64,000 nucleotides of DNA, from NCBI GenBank assembly GCA_910589075.1, contig CAJUSK010000019.1, positions 8,674 to 72,673 of the forward strand, read 5' to 3'. This stretch comes from an uncultured Lachnospiraceae bacterium (GTDB taxonomy: Bacteria; Bacillota; Clostridia; Lachnospirales; Lachnospiraceae). A program made the position numbers and the translations under genes. Each line of letters opens with the position of its first letter. The first letter of the stretch is position 1. The notes beneath the pieces are model-generated. The model did not search any database. It saw only the letters and a program-made list of their open reading frames with translations, and was not told the origin of the DNA. Positions 27,741-35,163 of this stretch are shown here, piece by piece.

Positions 27741-30074
27741 ATGGATATGGACACGATTTTACGGGAACTGGACAGATTATTTGCCACATATCAGATGGAT
27801 AAGGTGGAAGGCTATCTGGATAACCAGATGGCGCAGGCAGTGCAGACCGGAGATGACGGGGCGCTGATTACGCTGCTGAACGAAATGATCGGTTATCTGC
27901 GGGATGTGAGCAAATATGAGAAGTGTTGCATGTATTGTGACAAACTGATGGACGTGCTGGGACGGAACCATCTGCAGGGAAGTATTCCATATGCCACTTC
28001 TCTTTTGAATATTGCCAATGCCTACAGGGCGGCAGGGAAGCTGGCGGAATCCATGACCAACTATAAGACGGTGCTTCTGATTTATCAGAGCCATCTGGAA
28101 GATGATGATTTCCGGTTTGCCAGTCTCTACAATAATTTAAGTCTGTTGTATCAGGAGATGGGGGATTTTGAAGAAGCCTGCAACGCTCTGGAGCGGGCCC
28201 TTGCCATTGTGAGCACCCGCACAGATGCACGGATTGAGACAGCCGTTACCCATACCAATCTGGCGGCATCACAGTTGAAGCTGGGCAGGTATGAGGAGGC
28301 AATGACGCATCTTTTGGCCGCTTTTTCCATATTTGAGATGGATGAACAGAAAGATTTCCATTACAGCGGCGCTCTGTCTGCCATGGGAGAGGCCCAGTAT
28401 ATGGCGGGCAATCTGGAAGAATCGGCCAGATATTATCGTATGGCGCTGCAGGAGATTGAGAAAAATACTGGGCGTTCGGCAGCTTATGAGATAGTGGCGC
28501 AGAACCTGAACGCAGTGGAAAAACAGATTTCCGGGAAACCGGGTGTGGTGAGACAGTTTGATAAGGGGCTGGATCTGTGCGAAGCCTTTTACCATGCTTA
28601 TGGGGAACCGATGCTGCGGACAAAGTTCCCCGCCTATCTTCCGTTTATTGCCGCCGGACTGGTGGGAGAAGGCTCGGAATGTCTGGGGTTTGACGATGAA
28701 ATATCCAGGGATCATGATTTCGGGCCGGGTTTTTGTCTGTTCCTGACAGATTCGGTGTACGAGGAGATCGGAGAAGCGCTGCAGGCGGAATATGACAGGC
28801 TGCCCACTACGTATATGGGAATTACCAGACGGGTTTCTCCCAAAGCGCCCAAACGGGTGGGGGTATTCAGAATCGGAGATTTTTATGAGCGGCTCACCGG
28901 ACTGGAAGATGTGCCCACCACAAACAACCAGTGGCTGTATATGGAAGACTATCAGCTGGCTGCGGCTACCAGCGGCCGGGTATTTGTGGATGAACTGGGT
29001 GAGTTTACACGGATTCGAAAAGGGCTTCTGGCCCATTATCCCAAGGAAGTGCGGCTTAGGAAGATTGCCAGGGAGGCGGCTTTGATTGCGCAGTCCGGGC
29101 AGTACAATTACAGCCGTATGCTGGAGAGGGGGGATAGGGTGGCAGCGCAGGTGGCGCTGGGCGAGTTTATGAAACATACCATGGCCATCGTGTATCTGCT
29201 GAACCAGAAATATGCTCCTTTTTATAAATGGATGCACAGAGGTATGAAGCAGTTGCCCATTTTGTCGGTGATCGGAGAGATTCTTGCCGGTATTCCGGAT
29301 ATGCGGATCGGAGATGCACGGATCCCCCAGACCATTGAAGTGATCGTTTCCCTCATTATTGATGAAATGAAAAAGCAGAGCCTGACTACGGGGAATGACA
29401 ATTATCTGGATCATCATACAGACAATATTCTCCACGGCATCACACGGAAAGAGCAGGTAGACATAACTGTAAAAGAAGAGCTGATAAGGCGGCTGGTGGG
29501 TCTGGAATGGCGTGATTTTGATCAGGTTAAAAATATCGGCGGACGGGCGGACTGCCAGGACGACTGGAATACATTCCTGATTATGCGCAAAAGCCAATAT
29601 CTGACGTGGACCATTCCCATGCTGAAAAGTTATATAGAAGATTTTGAGACAGCGGACAGCCAGGGATGGAATCTGATTGCAGAAAAATACGGAAGAATGA
29701 TGGAAAGTACCGATCCGCAGGGATATGGGGAGATTGCAGACAGATTTTCTCAGATTCCGCCGGAAAAAAAGGCGATTATTGAAGAGATTGTGAAGATCCA
29801 GGTTGGCTGGATGGAGGAATGCGCCCGCGAGTATCCAAAAGCGTCCTCCATGGCAAGAAGCATCCATACACGAGAAGACAATTTGTACAATACTTCTTAT
29901 GAAACCTATTTACGTGGGGAGATTTCGACGTATTCCGACAGAACGCTGGATTTGTACGGCAGGTTTATTGCCGGCCTTTGCAGGGAGGAAAGGAATCTGG
30001 CAAAAGAGACTATCGGCAATTCTGCGCGGTTGTACGGGTATGCATCTCTGGACGACCTGGAAGAAAAGCTGTAG
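27741..30074 (+). CDS. TPR protein with DUF4037 (nucleotidyltransferase-like) and DUF4125-like regions
   Basis: Cytoplasmic protein of 777 residues. Residues about 1-260 hold repeated TPR helices (for example ATSLLNIANAYRAAGKLAES and YNNLSLLYQEMGDFEEACNA). A central region about 285-420 matches what I recall as DUF4037: GEGSECLGFDDEISRDHDFG looks like the Gly-Ser...Asp-x-Asp core of a nucleotidyltransferase fold. The last 200 residues resemble DUF4125. Substrate and partners are unknown. It lies between spoIVB and the Spo0A-like gene, with its own terminator-bounded unit upstream. Confidence 0.7.
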   Translation: MDMDTILRELDRLFATYQMDKVEGYLDNQMAQAVQTGDDGALITLLNEMIGYLRDVSKYEKCCMYCDKLMDVLGRNHLQGSIPYATSLLNIANAYRAAGKLAESMTNYKTVLLIYQSHLEDDDFRFASLYNNLSLLYQEMGDFEEACNALERALAIVSTRTDARIETAVTHTNLAASQLKLGRYEEAMTHLLAAFSIFEMDEQKDFHYSGALSAMGEAQYMAGNLEESARYYRMALQEIEKNTGRSAAYEIVAQNLNAVEKQISGKPGVVRQFDKGLDLCEAFYHAYGEPMLRTKFPAYLPFIAAGLVGEGSECLGFDDEISRDHDFGPGFCLFLTDSVYEEIGEALQAEYDRLPTTYMGITRRVSPKAPKRVGVFRIGDFYERLTGLEDVPTTNNQWLYMEDYQLAAATSGRVFVDELGEFTRIRKGLLAHYPKEVRLRKIAREAALIAQSGQYNYSRMLERGDRVAAQVALGEFMKHTMAIVYLLNQKYAPFYKWMHRGMKQLPILSVIGEILAGIPDMRIGDARIPQTIEVIVSLIIDEMKKQSLTTGNDNYLDHHTDNILHGITRKEQVDITVKEELIRRLVGLEWRDFDQVKNIGGRADCQDDWNTFLIMRKSQYLTWTIPMLKSYIEDFETADSQGWNLIAEKYGRMMESTDPQGYGEIADRFSQIPPEKKAIIEEIVKIQVGWMEECAREYPKASSMARSIHTREDNLYNTSYETYLRGEISTYSDRTLDLYGRFIAGLCREERNLAKETIGNSARLYGYASLDDLEEKL

Positions 30075-30114
30075 GAAAGAGGCGATTTTCCGCAGATTCT
30101 GCGATTCTTAACAG

Positions 30115-30143
30115 TTGAACGAAAATTGACGGCTGTTTATAAT
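30115..30143 (+). promoter_or_regulatory. sigma-A promoter of the Spo0A-like gene
   Basis: TTGAAC (30115-30120), 17 bases, then TATAAT (30138-30143), 55 bases before the start codon. The gene therefore has its own vegetative promoter. No clear 0A box was seen. Confidence 0.65.
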
Positions 30144-30198
30144 GAATATGGACGATAAATGAGATTTCGATTAGAAATTTAGTGAACGGAGGTCAATT

Positions 30199-30714
30199 AT
30201 GGAACAACTGAGTGTAGCGGCTACGAAAGATAACGAACAGGTTTTCAAATTACTTTCCGATTTGATTCACACAAATAAGGAATTTCAGATAATGATTACG
30301 GTTCCGTCATCAGGGCATCGTGAAGAATCAAAATCCCTGTATGGCGGAGAACGGCCGGCAGAGCGGGATCTGGAAAAAGATGTTACAAATATGATCCATG
30401 AAATTGGCGTTCCGGCACATATCAAAGGATACCAGTATTTGAGAGAAGCCATCATGATGTCTGTTCAGGATGTGGAGATGCTCAATTCCATTACAAAGAT
30501 ACTGTATCCGACAATCGCCAAAAAGTTTCAGACCACATCCAGCAGAGTGGAGCGTGCCATCCGTCATGCGATTGAGGTGGCATGGAACCGTGGCAAGATG
30601 GAAACTTTGGATGCCATGTTTGGTTATACCATCAACACCGGAAAGGGGAAACCGACCAATTCGGAGTTTATTGCACTGATAGCTGATAAAATCCGTCTGC
30701 AATACAGAAATTAA
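30199..30714 (+). CDS. receiver-less Spo0A-like DNA-binding protein
   Basis: Protein of 171 residues. From about residue 58 to the end it matches the Spo0A effector domain closely: MIHEIGVPAHIKGYQYLREA, then SRVERAIRHAIEVAWNRG and KPTNSEFIALIADKIRL. Full Spo0A is about 265 residues with a phosphorylated receiver domain first. Here only about 40 residues of that domain survive (MEQLSVAATKDNEQVFKLL and the next strand). The first acidic pocket residue reads Lys, and the phosphoacceptor Asp region is absent. The ribosome site ACGGAGG, promoter and frame are intact, so it is probably expressed. It may be a constitutive or competing regulator; a full Spo0A may exist elsewhere. Confidence 0.85.
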   Translation: MEQLSVAATKDNEQVFKLLSDLIHTNKEFQIMITVPSSGHREESKSLYGGERPAERDLEKDVTNMIHEIGVPAHIKGYQYLREAIMMSVQDVEMLNSITKILYPTIAKKFQTTSSRVERAIRHAIEVAWNRGKMETLDAMFGYTINTGKGKPTNSEFIALIADKIRLQYRN

Positions 30715-30800
30715 TCTTCCCAATCCGTAAGGATAATGGTATACTGAAGTTATGTAATATAGTCAGATAATATTAACAAATGAATTATGAGAGGATAGCT

Positions 30801-32246
30801 ATGAAACACATTTTATTTGCAGCATCAGAGGGGGTTCCATTTATCAAAACAGGAGGGCTGGCCGATGTGGTAGGTTCTCTGCCCAAATGTATTGATCGGG
30901 AATATTTTGACGTAAGGGTGATTATGCCCAAGTATCCCTGCATGAAGCAGGAAGTAAAAGATAAGATGAATTATGTCAGCCACTTTTATATGGATTTTCA
31001 TTTTAAAAGTGAGTATGTTGGCATTATGGAAGCAGAAGTGGACGGCATCAAATTCTATTTTATTGACAATGAAGAATATTTTGGCGGCATGAAGCCCTAC
31101 GGGGACGATACACTCTGGGAAGTGACCAAATTTGCATTCTTTTCCAAAGCATTGCTCTCCGCGTTGCCGGTAATTGATTTCAGGCCGGAAGTTATCCATT
31201 GCCATGACTGGCAGACCGGCCTGGTACCGGTTTACCTCAAGGAACGGTTTCAGGGCAACGATTTTTACCACGGCATCAAGACGGTAATGACAATCCATAA
31301 TCTCAAGTTCCAGGGGAAATGGGACGTAAAGACGGTAAAGGAAATTACGGGCCTGCCGGATTATTTCTTTACACCGGATAAGCTGGAATGCTATAAGGAT
31401 GCCAACCTGTTGAAAGGCGGCCTTGTATATGCGGATGCCATTACCACGGTCAGTGATACATATGCGGAAGAAATCAAGACAGATTTTTACGGAGAAGGTT
31501 TAAACGGGCTTCTCTGTGCCAGGACAGGCGACCTGCGAGGCATCGTCAACGGTATAGATTATGATGAATTCAATCCACAGGAGGATGTATATCTGCCTTA
31601 TAAATACAATGCCGTGAATTTCCGGAAAGAAAAGATTAAAAATAAACGGGAATTACAGAAGGAACTGGGTCTTGAGCAGGATGACAAGAAGTTTATGATT
31701 GGTATTGTATCCCGGCTGACAGATCAGAAAGGGTTTGATCTGATTTCATATGTTATGGATGAACTGTGCCAGGACAATGTTCAGATTGTTATACTGGGAA
31801 CCGGACAGGAGCAGTATGAAAATATGTTCCGTCATTTTGACTGGAAATACGGGGATAAAGTATCCGCCAATATTTATTATTCCGAAGAACTGTCTCATAA
31901 AATATATGGCGCCTGCGATGCGTTTCTGATGCCGTCCCTGTTTGAACCCTGTGGCCTGAGCCAGTTGATGGCCCTGCATTATGGCACGGTGCCCATTGTC
32001 CGTGAGACAGGGGGATTGAAGGATACGGTAGAACCTTATAATGAATATGAGAGTACCGGAACCGGATTTAGTTTTGTCAACTACAACGCTCACGAGATGC
32101 TCAATGCCATCCGCTATGCAGAGCGTATCTACTATGATAAGAAGCGGGAATGGAACAAGATTGTGGACAGGGCCATGGCCATAGATTTTTCATGGAATGT
32201 GTCTGCGCGGAAGTATCAGGAGATGTATGACTGGCTGATCGGATAA
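30801..32246 (+). CDS. glgA: glycogen synthase (ADP-glucose type)
   Basis: Protein of 481 residues, GT5 family with GT-B fold. The N-terminal donor motif is KTGGLADVVGSLPK. The C-terminal half holds GIVSRLTDQKGFDLI and the catalytic LFEPCGLSQL segment. It adds glucose from ADP-glucose to alpha-1,4-glucan. The start at 30801 follows GAGAGGA; the open frame from 30780 adds seven unlikely residues. No other glycogen gene is adjacent. TATACT near 30739 with a weak -35 is its possible promoter. Confidence 0.95.
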   Translation: MKHILFAASEGVPFIKTGGLADVVGSLPKCIDREYFDVRVIMPKYPCMKQEVKDKMNYVSHFYMDFHFKSEYVGIMEAEVDGIKFYFIDNEEYFGGMKPYGDDTLWEVTKFAFFSKALLSALPVIDFRPEVIHCHDWQTGLVPVYLKERFQGNDFYHGIKTVMTIHNLKFQGKWDVKTVKEITGLPDYFFTPDKLECYKDANLLKGGLVYADAITTVSDTYAEEIKTDFYGEGLNGLLCARTGDLRGIVNGIDYDEFNPQEDVYLPYKYNAVNFRKEKIKNKRELQKELGLEQDDKKFMIGIVSRLTDQKGFDLISYVMDELCQDNVQIVILGTGQEQYENMFRHFDWKYGDKVSANIYYSEELSHKIYGACDAFLMPSLFEPCGLSQLMALHYGTVPIVRETGGLKDTVEPYNEYESTGTGFSFVNYNAHEMLNAIRYAERIYYDKKREWNKIVDRAMAIDFSWNVSARKYQEMYDWLIG

Positions 32247-32253
32247 GTACGAG

Positions 32254-32290
32254 AAAAGGGACGGCCCTGGGAGAGAGGGTTGTCCCTTTT
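32254..32290 (+). terminator. terminator after glgA
   Basis: AAAAGGGACGGCCCT (32254-32268) pairs with AGGGTTGTCCCTTTT (32276-32290), including two G-U pairs. It lies between the convergent glgA and rqcH genes and could act both ways. Confidence 0.75.
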
Positions 32291-32339
32291 GCGATGATTG
32301 TAAGTATATTTGTATTTCCTGTTGCCGGAATGGATCGCT

Positions 32340-34082
32340 TTAGTCGGACACCAGCCTGAGGTCTGAAATATCCGAATCAATGACCAGAGAGTAATTGGTA
32401 TAATACACCACAAAGCCGGGCGCGCCGCCGCCGGGTTTTTTTACATTCTTTTTCAGCGTATAGTCTATCTCGGCTTTTTGCATTCCCCTGGCTTTGGAGT
32501 AGTAGGCGGCAAGTCTGCCTGCCTCTTCAAAGGCGCGGTCCGGCATTTCTCCGTCTTTCCCGGTTTTCAGGATAACGTGGGAGCCGGGCATGCCTTTGGC
32601 GTGGAACCACCAGTCGCCGCCATCGGCGAAATGAAAGGTCAATTCATCGTTCTGATAGTTGTTTTTTCCCACATATATATCATATCCGTCGCTGCTGAGG
32701 TAATGCAGGGGATGGCTTGTGATTTTGACTTTTTTGGAGCCGCTTTTTCTGCGGATGTAGCCGCTTTCAATAAGCTCTTCCCGGATCTGTACCAAATCAC
32801 TCTCCTGCAGGGCAATGTCCAGGGAAGCGGCGACGGATTCCAGATGGCGGATTTCGGCTTCCACTTTCCCGGTGAGGTCGGAGAGGGCTTCAAAAGTCCG
32901 TTTCATTTTCCCGTATTTTTCAAAATATTTTTTGGCGTTTTCAGTGGGCGTCAGCAAGGGGTCCAGAGGTACGGTCATGGGTTCGCCGGTATAGTAATTG
33001 ATGGCTTCCATAGATTGACTGCCGGGCGTCAGGTCATATCCATAGGTATTTAAAAGTTCCCCGTATATTTTGTAGGTATCTTTTTTTTCCGTGTCTTTGA
33101 TCTGTTTTAACTGCAAATCGTATTTTTTTACATTCCGTTCCAGGGCTGTCTGGACAATACGGCGCAGATCGGCAGATTTTTGCCGGACATGGGTAACGGC
33201 ACTTTTTTCTGCATAATAGGTATGGAGCAGTTCGGAGAGAGAAACATAATTCTTTTGGGGACAGCCTGCAAACATTGTCAGGGGAACGCAGGCGTAGTCT
33301 CTGGGAGAATTCTGTTCATATACAATGGCAGGGGTGAAATCCCCGGCTTTTACGGTTTCCATCAGAGTGTGGAATGTCTGCCACAGCCCGGCCAGTTCCT
33401 GTGACTCTAAGGCCTGCGTCGGTTTATCGGCGTCAACGCCTGCACGGTAGCAGATTTCCTGAGAGATGATGGGGGAAATACCGGTGAATGCCATATACAG
33501 TGCCTTGCCGGCGGGAAGCGCTCTGGCTGACAGGGCAGTATAAAAAGCCTGTTCCCCGGTCTCCAGGGGATCGGACTTCTCCTGGGTATGGGGGATGAAA
33601 TAAGGTCTGCCGGGCAGTACTTCCCGGACGGAGCTGACCATCCCGGACACATGTTTGATACTGTCTATAATGGTATCCCCATCGTCACAGAAGATAATAT
33701 TGCTGTGTTTTCCCATAATTTCAATGAGCAGCGACTTTTGGCCCAGATCACCCAGTTCATTCAGATGTTCTATATCAATACGGACGATGCGTTCCAGACC
33801 CGGCTGTCTGATCCCAAGGATCTTCCCGTTTTGGATATATTTGCGCAGCAACATACAGAAATTGGGGGCAGTCATGGGGCTGGCCATAGTATCCGGAGTG
33901 AGATAGACCAGGGGCAGGGAAGCGCTGGCGGAGAGAAAGAGCCTGTGCTGCGTTTTACCGCTGCGTATTGTGAGAAGCAGCGTATCTGTTTCCGGCTGTG
34001 CTATTTTTATAATGCGTCCGCCGGTGAGGGCGCTGTTTAATTCTTTTGTAATACCTGCGATGGTAATTCCGTCAAATGCCAT
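32340..34082 (-). CDS. rqcH: RqcH/Rqc2 family ribosome quality-control protein (NFACT, fibronectin-binding-like)
   Basis: Protein of 580 residues. NFACT-N begins at residue 1 (MAFDGITIAGITKELNSAL) with GGRIIKIAQPETDTL, followed by a helix-hairpin and coiled coils (about 270-430). The C-terminal NFACT-R domain has DIYVGKNNYQNDELTF and WWFHAKGMPGSHVIL. RqcH binds 50S subunits carrying stalled chains and directs C-terminal alanine tailing. The start follows AAAAGGAA. It is convergent with glgA; the RHH gene lies upstream in the same direction. Confidence 0.95.
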   Translation of the reverse strand: MAFDGITIAGITKELNSALTGGRIIKIAQPETDTLLLTIRSGKTQHRLFLSASASLPLVYLTPDTMASPMTAPNFCMLLRKYIQNGKILGIRQPGLERIVRIDIEHLNELGDLGQKSLLIEIMGKHSNIIFCDDGDTIIDSIKHVSGMVSSVREVLPGRPYFIPHTQEKSDPLETGEQAFYTALSARALPAGKALYMAFTGISPIISQEICYRAGVDADKPTQALESQELAGLWQTFHTLMETVKAGDFTPAIVYEQNSPRDYACVPLTMFAGCPQKNYVSLSELLHTYYAEKSAVTHVRQKSADLRRIVQTALERNVKKYDLQLKQIKDTEKKDTYKIYGELLNTYGYDLTPGSQSMEAINYYTGEPMTVPLDPLLTPTENAKKYFEKYGKMKRTFEALSDLTGKVEAEIRHLESVAASLDIALQESDLVQIREELIESGYIRRKSGSKKVKITSHPLHYLSSDGYDIYVGKNNYQNDELTFHFADGGDWWFHAKGMPGSHVILKTGKDGEMPDRAFEEAGRLAAYYSKARGMQKAEIDYTLKKNVKKPGGGAPGFVVYYTNYSLVIDSDISDLRLVSD

Positions 34083-34169
34083 AATAAATTCCTTTTCAAT
34101 TTTGTATCTTCCTGTTCGGAATGATGTAACTGGTGAATAAAAGTCTGTAAATATGCAGAAGAAAAGGAA

Positions 34170-34337
34170 TTACTTACCCTTTTCCTGCTCTTTTTTTAAG
34201 GCTTCCATACCCAGACGTATAAGTTCCAAAGTAGCAGCAGACCGGCTTGGATAACGGTTTTCAAAACGAAAATCATCAATCTTTTTTAAAAGTTCCTCAT
34301 CAACAATAACAGTATAACGTGGTTTATCTGTTGGCAT
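34170..34337 (-). CDS. small ribbon-helix-helix (CopG/Arc-like) regulator, minus strand
   Basis: Protein of 55 residues. Reading the minus strand gives MPTDKPRYTVIVDEELLKKI, then a helix-turn-helix pair (DDFRFENRYPSRSAATLELI) and RLGMEALKKEQEKGK. The strand PRYTVIVDEE followed by two helices is the RHH pattern, in which a dimer places a beta-strand in the DNA major groove. It has a strong GGAGGTGA ribosome site and a near-perfect sigma-A promoter. It is transcribed away from the palindrome array, opposite to the RHH gene at 34725. Target unknown; autoregulation is suggested by the operator-like repeats in its promoter. Confidence 0.82.
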   Translation of the reverse strand: MPTDKPRYTVIVDEELLKKIDDFRFENRYPSRSAATLELIRLGMEALKKEQEKGK

Positions 34338-34350
34338 TGCTGTCACCTCC

Positions 34351-34397
34351 TAGTTCATATCATACACAGGTTCATACAATATGTCAATATGAACTTC
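34351..34397 (-). promoter_or_regulatory. promoter and operator of the minus-strand RHH gene
   Basis: On the minus strand, TTGACA (plus 34382-34387), 17 bases, then TATGAT (plus 34359-34364). AGTTCATAT (34352-34360) and ATATGAACT (34388-34396) are perfect inverted arms flanking the promoter, with another GTTCATA between them. Such repeated half-sites are typical RHH operators and suggest autorepression. Confidence 0.7.
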
Positions 34398-34401
34398 GTA
34401 A

Positions 34402-34640
34402 AACAATAGAATCCACGCTTTGCGAGTCTTCTATTGTCAAGAACAATAGAATCCACGCTTTGCGAGTCTTCTATTGTCAAGAACAATAGAATCCGCACTT
34501 CGTGAGTCTTCTATTGTCAAGAACAATAGAATCCGCACTTCGTGAGTCTTCTATTGTCAAGAACAATAGAATCCGCACTTCGTGAGTCTTCTATTGTCAT
34601 GAACAATAGAATCCGCGCTTTGCGAACTTTCTGCTGTCAT
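34402..34640. repeat. tandem array of six 40-bp palindromic repeats
   Basis: Units begin at about 34402, 34442, 34482, 34522, 34562 and 34602, with an exact 40-base period. Each has the outer arms ACAATAGAA and TTCTATTGT, and a small inner stem. The inner stem reads CGC-TTT-GCG in units 1-2 and CAC-TTC-GTG in units 3-5, a compensatory change that keeps pairing. Unit 6 is decayed on its right arm. The same family, in reverse orientation, occurs near 49.66 kb. There are no unique spacers, so this is not a CRISPR array. Confidence 0.9.
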
Positions 34641-34651
34641 GCATAAGGGGG

Positions 34652-34711
34652 TTGACAGGTTCAGAACCTATGAACTATAATAAGTCTAGGTTCAGGAGTT
34701 CAGAACCTAGA
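34652..34711 (+). promoter_or_regulatory. promoter and operators of the plus-strand RHH gene
   Basis: TTGACA (34652-34657), 18 bases, then TATAAT (34676-34681). The palindrome AGGTTCAGAACCT (34658-34670) sits inside the spacer, and TCTAGGTTC (34685-34693) with GAACCTAGA (34703-34711) forms a second one just downstream. The repeated half-site GTTCA is shared with the operator of the divergent RHH gene, which suggests cross- or auto-regulation. Confidence 0.75.
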
Positions 34712-34724
34712 AAGGAGTGATTTT

Positions 34725-34910
34725 ATGGCAAGTAAACTTAAAAGAATGACATTTGTTTTAACACCGGAAATGGAACCGTTACTGGATGGAATTAAGAAAG
34801 AAATGTTCTACAACTGTTCCCGGTCTGAGATGATCAGGGCGTTGGTAGATGCCGGGTTGAATGCAATTCAAAATGAAAACCAGCGTAACCCTACAAAGCA
34901 AGTTATATAA
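34725..34910 (+). CDS. small ribbon-helix-helix regulator, plus strand
   Basis: Protein of 61 residues. The strand MASKLKRMTFVLTPEMEPLL is followed by two helices (GIKKEMFYNCSRSEMIRALV, then DAGLNAIQNE) in the RHH pattern. The ribosome site is AAAGGAGTGA. The short charged tail resembles CopG-type repressors. It faces away from the other RHH gene, with the six-unit palindrome array between them. It is not obviously a toxin-antitoxin antitoxin, because no partner gene follows. Function unknown. Confidence 0.82.
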   Translation: MASKLKRMTFVLTPEMEPLLDGIKKEMFYNCSRSEMIRALVDAGLNAIQNENQRNPTKQVI

Positions 34911-34943
34911 ACATGCATGGAACGTGTATACAATATGCAGTGG

Positions 34944-34970
34944 CAAAACTTTATTGAAAAGAAAGTTTTG
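34944..34970 (+). terminator. hairpin after the plus-strand RHH gene
   Basis: CAAAACTTT (34944-34952) and AAAGTTTTG (34962-34970) form a 9-bp stem followed by an A/T-rich run. It is a weak terminator candidate. Confidence 0.4.
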
Positions 34971-35034
34971 TATAAAATGGTTTTGCAACATAACGTTTAT
35001 CATAACAGAAATGGAATGAACTGCGCAGTATTTG

Positions 35035-35119
35035 TTGCTAAATATATGACTTTCTGGTAAAATGTAGGCAATTCGGTATCTCGTCATGTTCAGACAAATG
35101 GCTGTCTGACGGGCCGAAT
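35035..35119 (+). promoter_or_regulatory. promoter and structured leader of the DUF5722 gene
   Basis: TTGCTA (35035-35040), 17 bases, then TAAAAT (35058-35063). In the leader, ATTCGG (35071-35076) pairs with CCGAAT (35114-35119), and inside it TCAGACA (35090-35096) pairs with TGTCTGA (35103-35109). This nested stem could be a regulatory or stabilising leader. It matches no riboswitch class I can name. Confidence 0.5.
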
Positions 35120-35163
35120 AGAAAACATAAACCGAATCTGTAAAACGAAAGGGGAAAGTATTT

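Noticed and set aside
28269..29867. 532-residue minus-strand open frame
   Set aside because: Shadow of the TPR/DUF4037 gene; no recognisable motif or ribosome site.
34402..34640. CRISPR array
   Set aside because: Regular period, but the units are contiguous palindromes without unique spacers, and no cas gene is near.
34170..34910. Toxin-antitoxin module
   Set aside because: The RHH genes are antitoxin-like, but no toxin gene is adjacent to either.
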